A stretch of DNA of 64,000 nt from Eledone cirrhosa (GCA_964016885.1 OZ024740.1:198058082-198122081); one strand, 5' to 3'; shown: positions 1 to 13,128, counted from the stretch's first letter. Notes: generated by a model not told the origin, from the letters alone. A program made the numbers and translations.

Positions 1-8
1 GTTATTTG

Positions 9-37
<29 letters not shown>

Positions 38-44
<7 letters not shown>

Positions 45-707
45 AGCATACACATACACAAACATAGCCATACACACATACATATACATACATACATACA
101 TACATACATACATGCACACAATCATACATATATACACACGTACATACATACACATACATAAATGCACTCCTCTACATATTCACACACGCAAATAAATATA
201 AGAAAAAAATATATAAAAAAAATAATAAATAAATTAATAAAAATTATTATAGAGTTGACAGCGATACAAACAGCGGGTAGATGAACAGACACGCATGGTA
301 AGTAATACACACAAATGCACGTATACCTACGTACGAAATAGTGAATACATACACACACTCTCACACATAAATATATGTGTGAGAGTGTCTATATGTGTGA
401 GAGTGTCTGTATGTGTGAGAGTGTGTATGTATTCACTATTTCGTACGTATGTATACGTGCATTTGTGTGTACTACTTACCACGCGTGTCTGTTCATCTAA
501 TTGCCGTTTGTATCGCTGTCAACTCTATAATATTTTTTATTTTTTTTATATATATTTTTTTCTTATATTTATTTGCGTGTGTGAATATGTAGAGGAGTGC
601 ATTTATGTATGTGTATGTATGTACGTGTGTATATTTGTATGATTGTGTGCATGTATGTATGTATGTATATGTATGTGTGTATGGCTATGTTTGTGTATGT
701 GTATGCT

Positions 708-714
<7 letters not shown>
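38..714. repeat. Long inverted repeat (foldback), arms about 330 and 300 bp
   Basis: The left arm (about 38-369) begins with ATGTACAAGCATAC and is repeated as reverse complement on the right (about 411-714), which ends GTATGCTTGTACAT. Shared interior landmarks include the segment around the GAGTTGACAGCGATAC motif near 252 and its complement near 515. The loop (370-410) holds extra copies of a TGTGTGAGAGTGTCT unit. No transposase or other protein is visible, and the frames through it are runs of CVCV/YVCV from ACAT/TATG repeats. It looks like a foldback or palindromic element flanked on both sides by (AT)n. Confidence 0.85.
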
Positions 715-750
<36 letters not shown>

Positions 751-919
751 GTTTCTATATGTATGTATGTGTGTATAAATGTGTGTGTGGTTGTATATAT
801 GTATGTGTATGTATGGATGTGTTGATATTTATGTGCGTATGTATATATGTGTATATGTATATGTATGTGTGTATTTATATACACATATATGTGTGTATAC
901 ATGTGTGTATGTATGAGTG

Positions 920-969
<50 letters not shown>

Positions 970-1012
970 CATGTATGCTTTTGTGTGTTTGTGTGTGTGT
1001 TTGCATGTGTGG
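715..1012. repeat. (AT)n/(TATG)n/(TG)n microsatellite block
   Basis: Mixed simple repeats with (AT)n cores at about 714-745 and 919-955 and TG/TATG stretches around them. No coding signal. Confidence 0.9.
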
Positions 1013-1784
1013 TTTTATTTTATTTTTCCTTTTATTTTAATTTCAGTATTGAATGTATTAAAGTATTTCCACGCCTCATAGAAAAGACAATAAAGTAAGT
1101 GACAGTGAATTCATATCAATTTGCTTTTCATAGATGATGACGGATAGCATTTTACTACACTATGATGATATGATGTAGAAGAGGAAATAAACAAACAGTA
1201 CAAGAGAAGTCTTGGGAAAAAAATATTCGCAATAAATCTTAAGAGAGGCACAGACATGGTCCTGTGTTTAAGGAGTTTGCTTCAAAACCACATCATTTTG
1301 CGTCCAGTCCCACTGTGCCTCACATTGAGAAAGTGTCTCCTATTCTAGCTTCGTTGACCAGTATTCTATGCTATGATTTCTAATTCAACAGTTGTCTGAG
1401 CTTCATAAATGAAATACTATTTCAGTATTACGGTCATAACCTAATCTATCATTAGTGTTCTCCCCCCCTCTCTCCCTCTCTCTATCTCTCGCTCTCTCTC
1501 TCTTTCTCCCCACTCTCTCTCTTGAATTTGTTTGGAAGAAATCAACTGTGTTCCGACCAGAAGAAGGATAGACTTCGAAAGATAGGCTCCCGCGATCCCA
1601 CCATTAGTTCTGAGTCCATAGATGGAGTGATGGTCATATTAATACATAGCATTACAATAATTTCCCTTCTATTCTTCACCAAAAAGACTTCATAAAACCA
1701 GAAAGTAGTTAAATGTGTTGAAAATTATGGTGCTTATTAACGAATTCTCTACTTGTTCAATTGTACAGAAGAAACAAAAAACGT
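1013..1784. other. No gene recognised; AT-rich sequence
   Basis: Mostly single-copy-looking AT-rich DNA without a supported reading frame. A pyrimidine tract (CT-rich) runs about 1461-1524. Nothing else is supported. Confidence 0.6.
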
Positions 1785-1820
1785 ACACTCATACCATATA
1801 TATATATATATACACTCATA

Positions 1821-1875
<55 letters not shown>

Positions 1876-1906
1876 CATACCATATATATATATATACACA
1901 CATCCC

Positions 1907-1938
<32 letters not shown>
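1785..1938. repeat. AT minisatellite with CACTCATACCATAT units
   Basis: Three copies of a short unit containing ACTCATACCATATAT are spaced by (AT)n runs, a compound mini/microsatellite. Confidence 0.8.
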
Positions 1939-1964
1939 CAGGATTTTACCGGTTAGGCTATTAA

Positions 1965-2135
1965 CACTATTATTCAGCAGAGTACTCGATACTTTGGATA
2001 ATAGAGTGTCGCTATATTAGAGAAATTCAGGCCCCGACGGCTGAGCTCTTGCCTTTTCGATAGCTGATTCCAGACGCTTGGAATTAGCTGTCGAAGCGGC
2101 AAGAACTCAGACGTTGGACGACGACTGCCTCTAAT
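1965..2135. repeat. Hairpin repeat, family H (member 1)
   Basis: It contains a CAGAGTACTCGATAC block followed by a hairpin built on TAGCTGTCGAAGCGGCAAGA and its imperfect complement. Related sequences lie at about 19890-20062, 52128-52200 and 61498-61650. The conserved GTCGAAACGGC...GAGCTCAGCC segment in other members resembles the 3' half of a hammerhead. This member is degenerate. Confidence 0.6.
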
Positions 2136-2158
2136 ATATATCATGTTAATCAAATAAT

Positions 2159-2390
2159 GGTTTCTTATATAGGCACAAGGCCTGCAATTTTTTTTGGGGG
2201 GAGGGATGGGAAAGTCGATTGAATCGACCCCAGTGCGTGACTGGTATTTTATTTTATCGACCCCGTAAGGATGAAAGGCAAAGTTAACCTCGGCGGGATT
2301 TGAACTCAGATCATAAAGGGCCGTAACTCTTTCCTGCAAAGCAAGGCGTCCGCCCCTCTACCGATACTGCCAATCCACTGCCCTCATGGC
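2159..2390 (-). mobile_element. OK-type tRNA-derived SINE, near full length
   Basis: Reading the minus strand gives the tRNA-like head (TTGGCAGTATCGGTAGAGG), B box (GAGTTCAAATCCCGCC), the body CATCCTTACGGGGTCGATAA and the tail ending in GCCTATATAAGAAACC. It includes the longer middle segment with GTCGATTCAATCGAC. Non-coding, and probably spread by LINE machinery. Confidence 0.9.
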
Positions 2391-2499
2391 AATCAAATAA
2401 TAAACGTTGGTTGGTTTCGAATGCACAACGTAAGTGGAAGCAATTACATAATAATTTCTTGCATCCGTACATGACAACCAGACATATTAGACGAGAGTA

Positions 2500-2632
2500 T
2501 CCAGTAGTAAAATGGTAGTTAATTTTATCGAAACCGTTAATATAAAATCCAAATTTGATCTCGGTGAATTTCAACGCAGAAATTAAAAATATCTCAAGGC
2601 TTTTTCTTCGGCGATCTAACAATTCAGCCAAC
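2500..2632 (-). mobile_element. Old, strongly diverged SINE copy
   Basis: The minus strand retains a recognisable but eroded body (weak matches to the GTTAACTTT...GGTCGATAAAAT region) and head. Much more divergent than its neighbours, so probably an older insertion. Confidence 0.45.
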
Positions 2633-2712
2633 CCATCGTTCTGAAATGATCTATTTTAGAGTGAAAGTTATTTAGTTCAACACATCGATGTTGCTCACCT
2701 AGCTTTTTGATG

Positions 2713-2885
2713 GAGGTGGATTGGCAGTATCGGTAGAGCGTCAGACACCATGCTTTGCAGCATATAGTTATGGTCCTTTGCGTTCTGAGTTCAAATCCCG
2801 CCGGGGTTAACTTTGTCTTTAATCCTTACGGGGTCGATAAAATAAAGTACCAGTAATGTACTGGGATAATTGCTGGCCTTGTGCC
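2713..2885 (+). mobile_element. OK-type SINE
   Basis: Head GATTGGCAGTATCGGTAGAG, B box GTTCAAATCCCGCC, body and GCTGGCCTTGTGCC tail are all present. First of three same-strand copies in a row. Confidence 0.9.
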
Positions 2886-2924
2886 ATAAGTAAGCAAATT
2901 ATCATTACTAATAATAATAAGGGT

Positions 2925-3118
2925 GATGGATTGGCAGAGTCGTTAGAGAGTCGGACAACATACTATGTAGCCTAGAGTTGCGGCCCTTTACATTCTGAGT
3001 TCAAATCTCGCCGTGGTTAACTGTTTCTTTCATCCTTACGGGGTCGCTTAAATAAAGTACTAGTAACGCACTGAGGTCAATTTAATCTCTTTCCCAAAAT
3101 TGTTGGCCTTGGGCCTAA
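2925..3118 (+). mobile_element. OK-type SINE, diverged
   Basis: Same layout as its neighbour with substitutions in the head (GGCAGAGTCGTTAGAG) and B box (GTTCAAATCTCGCC). It ends at GGCCTTGGGCC, directly abutting the next SINE. Confidence 0.85.
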
Positions 3119-3123
3119 ATCAG

Positions 3124-3312
3124 AAGGATTGGCAGTATTGGTAGAGGGTCGGACGCCATGCTTTGCAAGCAAAGAGTTACGTCCCTTTAAGGTCTGAGTT
3201 CAAATACCACCGAGGTTAACTTTGCCTTTCATCCTTACGGGGTCGATAAAATAAAGTACCAGTAATACACTGGGATAATTGCTGGCCTTGTGCCAAAAAT
3301 TAGAAACAATTA
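3124..3312 (+). mobile_element. OK-type SINE
   Basis: Complete head, B box (GTTCAAATACCACC) and tail AATTAGAAACAATTA. Third copy of a head-to-tail run, most simply three independent insertions. Confidence 0.88.
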
Positions 3313-3877
3313 TTACCAATAATAATTATAGGTTACTAATTTAGACACAAATCCATCAATATAAAGTGATAGGAAAGTCGTTTAAATATTCCTAACTACA
3401 AGAATAGTATTTTATCGAAAGCGGGAAGTGAAAACACAAATTAAAGTGTTGAAACATAGGCAAAGCATTTCGTCTGCCACGCAACCAATTCAGTCTCTCC
3501 TGCGAATCTGGAAGGGATAGAGTGGATTTCACCAACCCCTGTATTTAATTGGTGTTATGTCTCATCGACGTCGGATGATTATTGTAATTATAAGATGATT
3601 AAGATGATAGTTATGACAATATTGATTATCATAATTATAAGATAATTAAGATGATATTTATGGGAATATTGATTAAATATTAAATATGTTGTGAAATATT
3701 ATTTTATAAACAAAATGACAGCAACAACAATAATTATTTAGAATTATGCATTGATGATAATAATTACTTGAATCGGCACAAAATTTGAAAATATAGGGAA
3801 CAATATCGATCACAGTTCAATAAATAGAAAATAGTCGGCTTTGGTGGCAATATGTTTTATTTAGATTGTACATATAT

Positions 3878-3878
<1 letters not shown>
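3313..3878. other. No gene; AT-rich with a short imperfect tandem duplication
   Basis: About 3575-3675 contains two imperfect copies of a roughly 50-bp unit (ATAATTATAAGATAATTAAG-like). Otherwise no feature is supported. Confidence 0.5.
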
Positions 3879-3915
<37 letters not shown>

Positions 3916-3996
3916 ACATATATATATATATATATATATGCAGTCGGGACTTTGAGGAAAAATAATTACATTTTTGTCTATTCTTTCCTCGCATTC

Positions 3997-4078
<82 letters not shown>

Positions 4079-4134
4079 AGAGAGAGAGATGTTTCAGGGT
4101 ATATATATACACACACGCACACACACACACACAT
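3879..4134. repeat. (CA)n, (AT)n, (GA)n, (CA)n compound microsatellite block
   Basis: (CA)n at about 3880-3912, (AT)n at about 3917-3939 and 4004-4075, a short GA run, then (CA)n near 4110-4133. Frames across it are periodic YIYI translations and not genes. Confidence 0.9.
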
Positions 4135-4949
4135 GGTATTTATGTTTAAGACCAGAAAGGAACCACAATAGATTAAGGTGATCAATACATCAGATAACGA
4201 GTGTACTTTACTTTATTTCATTGGGACGTGACCTTTAGAGGCTAGTTTTGTTTTCTTAGGTAAATCTATGAATTCCCCATTTAAAGACCGTCCACTACTA
4301 TTGCCATGGCAATAATAAAATCATTATCGCTACTTAGAATACTTAAACGTTCTTGTTTCAATATTTACTTGCCCCGACTCTCTGAATTGCAAAACCTCAG
4401 GTGCATGTTGCATCATTTTCCCAGTAGACAGGATTGTGAAAGACTATCCGAGTGGTGGAAAGCGAGGGAGATACGCTGAAAGAGCATATTCAAATCGCAG
4501 AGTTCATTCTTGTGCATGGCCAACTCCGTGCTAATCACAGCAAGTAAAGAGGTGGACCGTGACCCAGGACGCAAAAGTTTCCACGTGTATGTTTTCAATC
4601 TACGGAAAAATCAAAGTGTAAAAAATGTAAAACAAGAAACATTCATGTGCTGAGATTAAAAGCGAATTACAATGTTTCAGAGACAGCTCACTCTTAACTA
4701 TTTTGTCAAGGCAAATGTATTGCTATTGCTGATTCTCGTTTATATATTTTTTATGGTTTATAGAAAGTGAGTAATTATTTACCGTTTAGGTGTTATTTAT
4801 GTATCACCACTAATATATTCATACGGCTAGTTAATTCTACCATCTATTGTCCCTTGAGATGCTTTAGCACAGTTCCCGCTGTTGGAGTTATTTAAGTATG
4901 TCTGCGATATTATGACTGATTAACTTTCGTTTTTCTTCCCACACGTATA
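4135..4949. other. No gene recognised
   Basis: Moderately AT-rich DNA without repeats I recognise or a supported coding frame. Confidence 0.5.
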
Positions 4950-5275
4950 AGAGTTCGTTCACTCTGTCTCGGGCACTACTATTTCTGTCACATGTCTAAA
5001 ATCCATGCAATTAGGGGTTCCCGCAACAGGTAATGGGAGATACTGCCTCGCACTAATGCTGAGGGTTCACTGATACTGATCAAGGCGCTACTATACCTTC
5101 GAAAAGCTAGGAGTCCCTGCAATACATCACAGGCGCTACTATTCATCCCACTAGGTTAGGGATCCCTAAAATAGATTACGGGCTTTACCATTTCTCCCAC
5201 ATGAGTTTCTTCCATAAGGTAATGAATTCTTGCAATATGTCACGGGCCTTATGCTTCCTCCTCTAAACTATGTAA
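4950..5275. repeat. Degenerate minisatellite, unit about 60 bp
   Basis: Four to five decayed copies of a unit with the pattern CCCTGCAATACATCAC + GGCGCTACTATT + a TCCCAC-like segment are visible (for example near 4968, 5087, 5130, 5180 and 5240). Non-coding. Confidence 0.6.
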
Positions 5276-5439
5276 AAAGATGACCCAAATGTTTCTGTTA
5301 GTTTCACATATGTTACATTGTTATAAGGTGATCACTATGTCCTTGTCTTTGCATTTATAAGGACCCTAAAGAAATCATTGTCACAGAGATGATGTAGCAA
5401 TACCCACTGCTGCATCATCTTTTCCACCTCACAGGGATC

Positions 5440-5990
5440 CTACGTCGAATGAAATATCCTCCTCCCAAGTTGGCAGAGCTTCTCCCTATTTTTCTTTTTT
5501 TCCCTTATTTTAAAATCCTTTTCCAATTTCATTTCTTTCCCGAAAAAGGACTAACGCCCGATACGTTGAAGACATTTCTTTGTCCATTTTACAAAAGCGT
5601 TAAACCACAACACTTTATATACTTGCTCTCCGATTGGTTTTACTGTTTTTCGTTGGTGATTTTGCACTATATCATCATTATCATCATCAACATCATCGTC
5701 ATCATCTTCATCATCGTCATCGTCGCCGCCCGCGTTGTCGTCACCACCTCCACCACCACCATCATCACCACACCCTCATCAAGTAGTCCTCAGCGCTTTT
5801 CTAAACACAACTCTCACTATTCTTACGCTTCACATGACTATACCAGCACAATCGTCCAACTTGCACGCTACGTCGAATTCCTCTTTTGTTCGGATGTTTC
5901 TCAGTTCATTTTCGCTATATACTACTATTGTACTGAACATTTCAAAATTTATTTCACTTGTACCATTACTGCTGATTACCCTCATGCAGA
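5440..5990 (+). repeat. Interspersed repeat with decayed hammerhead-like core (PLE-type relic 1)
   Basis: At about 5548-5575 the sequence reads CCCGAAAAAGGACTAACGCC then CGATACGTTG, the shape of the hammerhead cores in the termini of Penelope-like elements (CTGANGA, stem GGAC/GTCC, GAAACGTTG) but with core substitutions. The flanking text resembles 9510-9640, so both are copies of one family. A 189-codon open frame (5449-6018) crosses it but has no recognisable domain and contains an (ATC)n tract (5675-5770). I do not call it a gene. Confidence 0.45.
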
Positions 5991-7099
5991 TGTGACACAT
6001 GAAGTCTACCTTCCTTGACAGCGTACCCGCGATCCCACTACATTGCTTGAGTTTTCATTGTTCATACTCATTACATTGTATGAACTTTCTACCAAATTCG
6101 TTTCAGCATATTGAGCACAATTTACCTCATGGTAACGGAGTCACATTCTCTTTCCTACTTATTTAAACTATATTCTTTGCTAAGTTTACTTTGAGATACT
6201 TCGATTCCTCATTTTGTTTCTTCACTATATGAAAAGCTAGGCTGTGTTTTCATCCAACGGATAATTTCATAATTTCAACATTAATCCCTGAAGGGCTTTT
6301 TATACTTTAATTTCTTTACCTACCATACTACTATCAACTTTGATGGTTTGTATCTAAGAGGTATCAACTTGATGTATACCCTTACTACCCCATACATTTT
6401 CATAATTCAGCAACCTCAGATAATAGCGCTTCGCTGTATCATTCCTTTCAACGTCAGTAAGGGTAAGCGAGCCGTTACCATTCCGTACACACTTCTCAAC
6501 GACTTATACTCTCTTAGAATACCGAAACACCTGTTGCCGCTGTTCCTCATGTAGCAGAACATTAACACACCACTTCCGTTCTGCCTCCTCCTTTGCTACC
6601 TAACGTCTAGATTCTCTCCTAGTAACCAGATATTTTCCCTGCTACCCCGGCTTTCCAGACTTTCCTAGCCTATCTTTGAGATTTTATGGTCCTATCTACA
6701 ACACTGTTCGCCTACCATGACACCTTCCACCTTCTTCGTACATTTCTACAGTCATAGGCTTCTTCTGCTTGATAAATCGTTCTCAACACAAAGTTATAAA
6801 TAATTTTTCGTTACAAAAGCATCTGCATGAATACTTTGTTACAAAAGAACTTGGAGCTGTTTAAAGAGAGATGGTTAGACCAGTACGCGACTAATCATTA
6901 GGCACTTTCAGGTTCTCGCAATTTGATGGATTTCTGTGCCAGTCTGAGATAAATTTACGGTCCCCAGTAAATTATTCATCCAATAGATATTAAAGCTGGT
7001 TCACACGTCTACACAGAGAAAAGTGGTATGATAAAATGCTGGCGAGAACATTCTAGTGTGCAATTAAACCAACACTGAAAACATTCTCACGATATTCTG
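5991..7099. other. No gene recognised
   Basis: T-rich DNA with short open frames only. No domain, RNA gene or repeat family identified. Confidence 0.45.
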
Positions 7100-8640
7100 G
7101 AACATTCTCAACAATTTCCAGAACATGCCATTTTGGATCTGCAGCCAAGTATGGAAGAAGAGCTGGTAACGGCCATCAACTAGATAAAATCGGAAAAACC
7201 TCAGGACGTTGACAGCATTCTAAAGGAAATATAGGAATAGGTTGGGATAGAAATGTGCCCTAGATTTGCACAATTATTCATAAAATGCAAGCAATACGGC
7301 GGTAATGTACTGCAACAGGTCGAATATCATCAGATAGGCTCTTTCTACAAAAAGAAGGGGGGCATACAAGACTGAAAATTATCGACGAACTTTCCTTCTT
7401 TCAATCGCATGGAAAATTCTTGCAAAAATGTTGTTCAGGGGCATTCATAAAATACCTGAGCGAATCCTTTTCGAATGTAGATTCAGTATATCTAGCAACA
7501 AAAATGACACCACTTTTACCTTGAGATAGATTTTCCTTCATGTTCAGACATTCTAAAGACTTTCAACTGTATGAAGACCTGGATTATGAACGTAGCTCAA
7601 AGGGTTTGGATGCTTGGACGATTTTATGAATTTAGGAAGTTCCATGATGGCATATCTCTTTCGGCTTCACTTGGAAGTGACAGCTCAAACACCATTCCGA
7701 TTGCCAATGGAGTAACTAAAAACCGAGTTGTTACTCCAACGTTATTTGAACTATTCCTGGGTGCCATGCTTAAAGGTCCATGCAAACGAGCCAAGATATG
7801 GTGTATATATCAGCACTGGAATATTTAGTGAATTGTTAACCCTATATAGGAAGTGCCGTAATATGTGAATCCACGAGGTTCTCGTTGCTGACGCAGCTCT
7901 AATGGCTCACTCACTAAAGGATATCCATGGATTTATTCATCATTCTAAATGATCCGTGGCAGCTTTCAGCCTCAATGTAAGAAAGTCTTTTCTTGAGCCT
8001 GGTTGAACATTGAGAGCCAGTTCATAAAGCTCCAACCATCTTCATCGTGAATCAGCATCTAAATGGGATGTAGAAATGAATGTATTTGAACATTACTATT
8101 TCTGATGAAAAGAGCATGGATGCGGAAGTAGATAACCTCATCCAGTATGTTGCAGTTGCTTTCAGAAAGCTCAATGACTGTCAGTGGATATAACGTGGTA
8201 AAAAACTGTAAACAGTAAACGAAACATACGCAGCAGCACTGCTATCCTGTCTAAAGAATTGTTAATACATTCACACACTATCGTCGAAACATTAAACATC
8301 TTATGTGCTATCAGCTGTGCAATCTACGTTTGATAACGAATATTTCTTGGCAAAACTTCGTCTCTAACAAGAGTGTCCTTCAAAGAGTATATATGACTAG
8401 TGTCAAGCCTATTATGCTGGAATCTCTGCTTCGCTGTTGTGGTAATGGGTTTTGCATGACTGACATTAGGATCTGAAAGGCTGTGCACTATAGGTAGCAG
8501 AAATGTGGAAGCAATCAAAGAGGACGCCCAAAATTCCGTTATGAGGATGTCATCAAACATGACTTTACTGCTCCTATATGGAAGAAGAGAACGGCTGACA
8601 ACGAGAAATTCGCACATCCTCATATATATATATATATAGT
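7100..8640 (+). pseudogene. Degenerate LINE reverse transcriptase
   Basis: Conceptual translation gives scattered reverse-transcriptase signatures in order. A decayed start near 7130 (LDLQPSMEEEL) is followed at 7571-7828 by an open stretch with FRKFHDGISLSASLG and PIANGV...TPTLFELFLGAML, which matches the palm segment after motif A in jockey/CR1-type LINEs (the usual KQGCVL segment is damaged). Near 8097-8160 the fragment SDEKSMDAEVDNLIQ resembles the post-catalytic YLGS...D region. Stops and frameshifts separate the pieces and no intact YADD box was found. A dead, old element; the clade is uncertain. Confidence 0.65.
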
Positions 8641-9084
8641 GACGAAACATAAGTCAATTGCAAGACCTCATACTCCTTTATTTACTGCTATATATTGAAT
8701 GGCTATGATCTCATCAGGCAGTTAGTCAGTCCTTAGATATGCCAGCTCTGTGTTTATAGTGTTGATGGTATCAGAGCCTTGGGACATATATATATATATA
8801 TATATATATAATAGTACAGCATATTCGAAGTTCGATCAGCAGCTAAGCCAACGAATGCCTTCAGCAGTGCAGCCATGCACTCGACAAGGAATATACCTCA
8901 GAGTAATAACATACAGTTTAAAGGGCTTTGCAAATTGAAAATAGCGACCGCTAATTTAGCCGTGTGATCTGTAGCAACGAAAGAACTGACTAGTTTGAAA
9001 AGGAAATACACACACACACACACATACACACACACATATATATACATATAAACATATACATACATACATACATATATGAATATG

Positions 9085-9153
<69 letters not shown>

Positions 9154-9426
9154 GGAGATGAAGGGAGAGAAAGAGATCTGTCTATATATCACTTCTCGTT
9201 AAATCAATATGCTGTAATCCTGCAGTGGTGGCTACGATACTAAAGCAAGAAACATGTATGTCGCACCCAACTAGAGAAGAAATGAAACTGCAGATATAAT
9301 CGAAATTAAGTGGAATGTTATTTGCTGCACAAAAGTACACTCACGAAATTGCAAAATTTAATTTCTAAAGATGGCGGAGGAGCAGGCAACATGGGGTTGT
9401 TGGTCCGTTTCTTGTAGCTATTTTGA
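8641..9426. other. No gene; short microsatellites
   Basis: Contains (AT)n at 8787-8812 and a compound (CA)n/(AT)n/(GA)n block at about 9007-9150. The rest is unassigned. Confidence 0.6.
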
Positions 9427-9489
<63 letters not shown>

Positions 9490-9498
9490 ATATATATA
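9427..9498. repeat. (AT)n microsatellite
   Basis: About 70 bp of AT dinucleotide. Confidence 0.95.
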
Positions 9499-9504
9499 AG
9501 CTCA

Positions 9505-9720
9505 CATGTGCCCCTTTTTCTCATTTTTATTTTCCAATCTATCTACTTGTACTCTCCTGACGAAGGACTAACGTCCATACTTTGCATTTCCTTTCTCTCT
9601 TTCATCCAAAGCGTGAACCTAATAACACTAATTTGTTTCTATATCTCTGATCTTGTCATTATATATACATATAACTATATCTCTGTGTGCGTGCGTGTAA
9701 TGTGTGTGTTTGTTTGTTTG

Positions 9721-9756
<36 letters not shown>

Positions 9757-9935
9757 TATGTGTGTGTGAGCGTGTGCATTATAGATAAAGACATATATTA
9801 CTGTACATACGTTTCCCTTTCTTACAAGCGTTTCATCTCGTCTCTCACGTCATACCAATTTTTTTATTATGTACCTCATTACTGTAAAGCCCACTTCTCC
9901 GTTTGCTTACTGCTTTTAGAATTCCAATTGTAAGG
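9505..9935 (+). repeat. Interspersed repeat with hammerhead-like relic (PLE-type relic 2)
   Basis: At 9554-9572 the text CTGACGAAGGACTAACGTCC keeps a perfect CTGANGA core half and a GGAC/GTCC stem II, but the expected GAA is replaced (ATACTTTGC follows). It aligns with the copy at 5540-5640 (downstream pyrimidine-rich text then AAAGCGT). Probably a decayed Penelope-type terminal repeat. (AT)n at 9727-9752. Confidence 0.5.
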
Positions 9936-10142
9936 ATAAACATACACATAGAAATATTTACTACACCATATTAACCAAATGTCATTATTTCGCCTTTAAT
10001 ATCTTCTTACATGTACACATGTTGATTGATACGATGCGTTCAAACCTTTAAAATAGATTCAAGCATTAACAAGAACAACAGCAACAACAACAATAACAGC
10101 AATTACATTCGTATAATTTAAACAAATTAATAACTGTTTCAG

Positions 10143-10245
10143 TCATGGAATTATAATATTATTAATAATAAAAATTATTATAATTATAATTATAACTATA
10201 ATTATAATAACAATTATAATTATGATAATTATAATTATATTAATG
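10143..10245. repeat. TAATTA-rich low-complexity tract
   Basis: Almost pure A/T with ATTATAATTATA periodicity, giving poly-Ile/Asn translations. Not coding. Confidence 0.8.
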
Positions 10246-10349
10246 ACACGTATTTTGACGTGAAAGCTGCGATATAATGAATCTATCGACAAACATTTCA
10301 CATGACAGAAGGAGCCCATGTCTTTAGAATTTTCGTTAAATTTTTCAGC

Positions 10350-10740
<391 letters not shown>

Positions 10741-11155
10741 AATATATGTATTTATATATACATATATATATACTATATGTCAAGTGTTCATGTTTCCCTT
10801 TGAGTTTGATAAATTTTCTCCTTCGCTCGCAAGACAACAAAATATTACGATATGTTCCTTGGAAATTTTGATTCCGCTTTCACTCAAGGAAACATTAACA
10901 TGTATGACGCAACAGTCAATATATGCATTTTAACTAAACAGCTGCTAATCTCTCATGGCATTCTACAAGGTTCCAAGTCACCACATGTCTTTTTAACATA
11001 ATGTCATTCATTTAATAATATTAAATGAAAGTAAAATTTAAAATATATATAAACGAGCAAAAATATTGAAATATGTTGGTAACAGAAATTGTTTTTTTTT
11101 AATGAGGACATCATTAGAGTTAGTGGTGTTAGCGAGTTCTGTCTCAATATTCTTA
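10741..11155. other. No gene recognised
   Basis: AT-rich DNA, nothing supported. Confidence 0.5.
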
Positions 11156-11680
<525 letters not shown>

Positions 11681-12033
11681 CCTTTTAATGTCTTTGTTTC
11701 CATTGTCTTTTGGGAAAATGGTATCAGGTGTCTCTCAATATTTATTCAACACTTATGGGAACCTCCGAAATCAAATATAGAAATATGATAATAATTATTC
11801 CTTCAATGATGTTCTTATAGTTTCCAAATCCATTAATGGTCCATGGATTTTCTGGTCATGAAATTTTCTTTTCATAATTATCTTCATTGTCTTTGAATCC
11901 TTGTTTCTTGTTAGTTTTGTCATCAGTACTAGCTATATTTCTACTCCTTATTAGTTACCATTATGACCATTATCATTATTGTAAGTATTACCGTTATTTT
12001 CTCATTTTCTAATTTCTATTAATATTTCTATTA

Positions 12034-12106
<73 letters not shown>

Positions 12107-12108
12107 AT
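12034..12108. repeat. (TTA)n microsatellite
   Basis: About 70 bp of TTA trinucleotide immediately upstream of a SINE. Confidence 0.9.
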
Positions 12109-12118
12109 ATACCACAGG

Positions 12119-12282
12119 GCGGGGGATTGGCAGTATCGGTAGAGGGTCGGACGCCATGCTTTGACGTATGGAGTTACGGCCCTTGCCATTCTGAGTTCAA
12201 ACCCCGCCGAGATTAACTTTCATGCTTCATGGTCGATAAAATAAAGTACCAGTAATGCCAAAAGTAGAAACAATTATTATTA
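12119..12282 (+). mobile_element. OK-type SINE with internal deletion
   Basis: Head GGATTGGCAGTATCGGTAGA and B box GTTCAAACCCCGCC are intact. The body is shortened (CATGCTTCATGGTCGATAA) and the middle segment before GCCAAAAGTAGAAACAATTA is lost. It lies 3' of the receptor's last exon relative to the gene's transcription. Confidence 0.85.
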
Positions 12283-12303
12283 TTATAATTATTATTATTA
12301 TAA

Positions 12304-12358
<55 letters not shown>

Positions 12359-12383
12359 GTAGTAGTAGTAGTAGTAGTAGTAT
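12283..12383. repeat. (TTA)n then (GTA)n microsatellite
   Basis: Trinucleotide runs, probably expanded from the SINE 3' tail (ATTATTATT). Confidence 0.88.
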
Positions 12384-12701
12384 TAATATTTGTAGCAGTT
12401 GTAGTATTGTGTTTTAGTAAGCCATAATTATTAACATATGACACATTTTAGTTTTCTTTCTTTCTTTCATTCGTACATACAAATTATGTTTTCTTTCGTG
12501 TGTGTAGGGGACATCCAATTTTTCGCTTTTGCATTCAAGTTTAATCATCGTCTTCCTCAATGTGGACCCTTTTATGTTCTCACTCAATTTCCCTTTCTCT
12601 CGCTATTTCGGCATTTAAAGGAATGCAGTTTATTTGAATGTAATAGTCTTTTCATTTCACTGTTATATTTCTAAGCTTTTTTTAAAAATGAGCTTATAGT
12701 T

Positions 12702-12716
12702 ATATTATTATTATTA

Positions 12717-12793
<77 letters not shown>
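12702..12793. repeat. (ATT)n microsatellite
   Basis: About 90 bp of ATT, some 95-185 bp downstream of the receptor stop codon. If the 3' UTR extends that far, the transcript would carry it as an A/U-rich tract. Confidence 0.88.
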
Positions 12794-12886
12794 ATCACCC
12801 TCATCATCATTGCTATTTTTTCTTTTTTTTATTGTGGCATGGATAATTTATTTTTTAGTTTTAAATATTCTCTTCTATGAGTCCAC

Positions 12887-13128
12887 TCATCTTGATCGCT
12901 GAAAGCATGGTTCTGTTAAGATTCTACGAAATGCTTTCCTGAATTCCGGATTAAATATAGTATAAATAACTGGATTAAGAAAGCTGTTGATGTAGCCAAG
13001 CCAAGTGAAAAATCCAAATAAGATGGGGTCCAGTGTACAAGCTGCAACATGTTCCAGGTCGTTTCTTAGACATATAGCATTAATGATGTTAATTGTGAAG
13101 AATGGCCACCAGCAAAACAGGAACACAC
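12887..13128 (-). CDS. D2-like dopamine receptor, last coding exon (TM6-TM7-tail)
   Basis: This exon encodes the C-terminal 80 residues of a class A aminergic receptor. It opens with GVFLFCWWPFFTINIINAI, the TM6 toggle motif (CWxPFF, here CWWPFF) that binds catecholamines in this family. An extracellular loop with two spaced Cys/His residues follows (LEHVAACTLD), then TM7 with GYINSFLNPVIYTIF (NPxxY), then helix 8 FRKAFRRIL with a likely palmitoylated Cys and a very short tail ending at a TGA (12887-12889). A short tail is typical of D2-like (Gi-coupled) rather than D1-like receptors. The acceptor is a minus-strand pyrimidine-rich tract ending CCAAG just before 13128. The first two bases complete a Gly codon begun in the exon at 22603, so the intron is phase 1. 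Frame is intact with no stops. The family assignment is strong; the exact subtype and acceptor need cDNA. Confidence 0.93.

Noticed and set aside
5449..6018. 189-codon open frame
   Set aside because: No domain, contains an (ATC)n tract and overlaps an interspersed repeat that is not open in its other copy.
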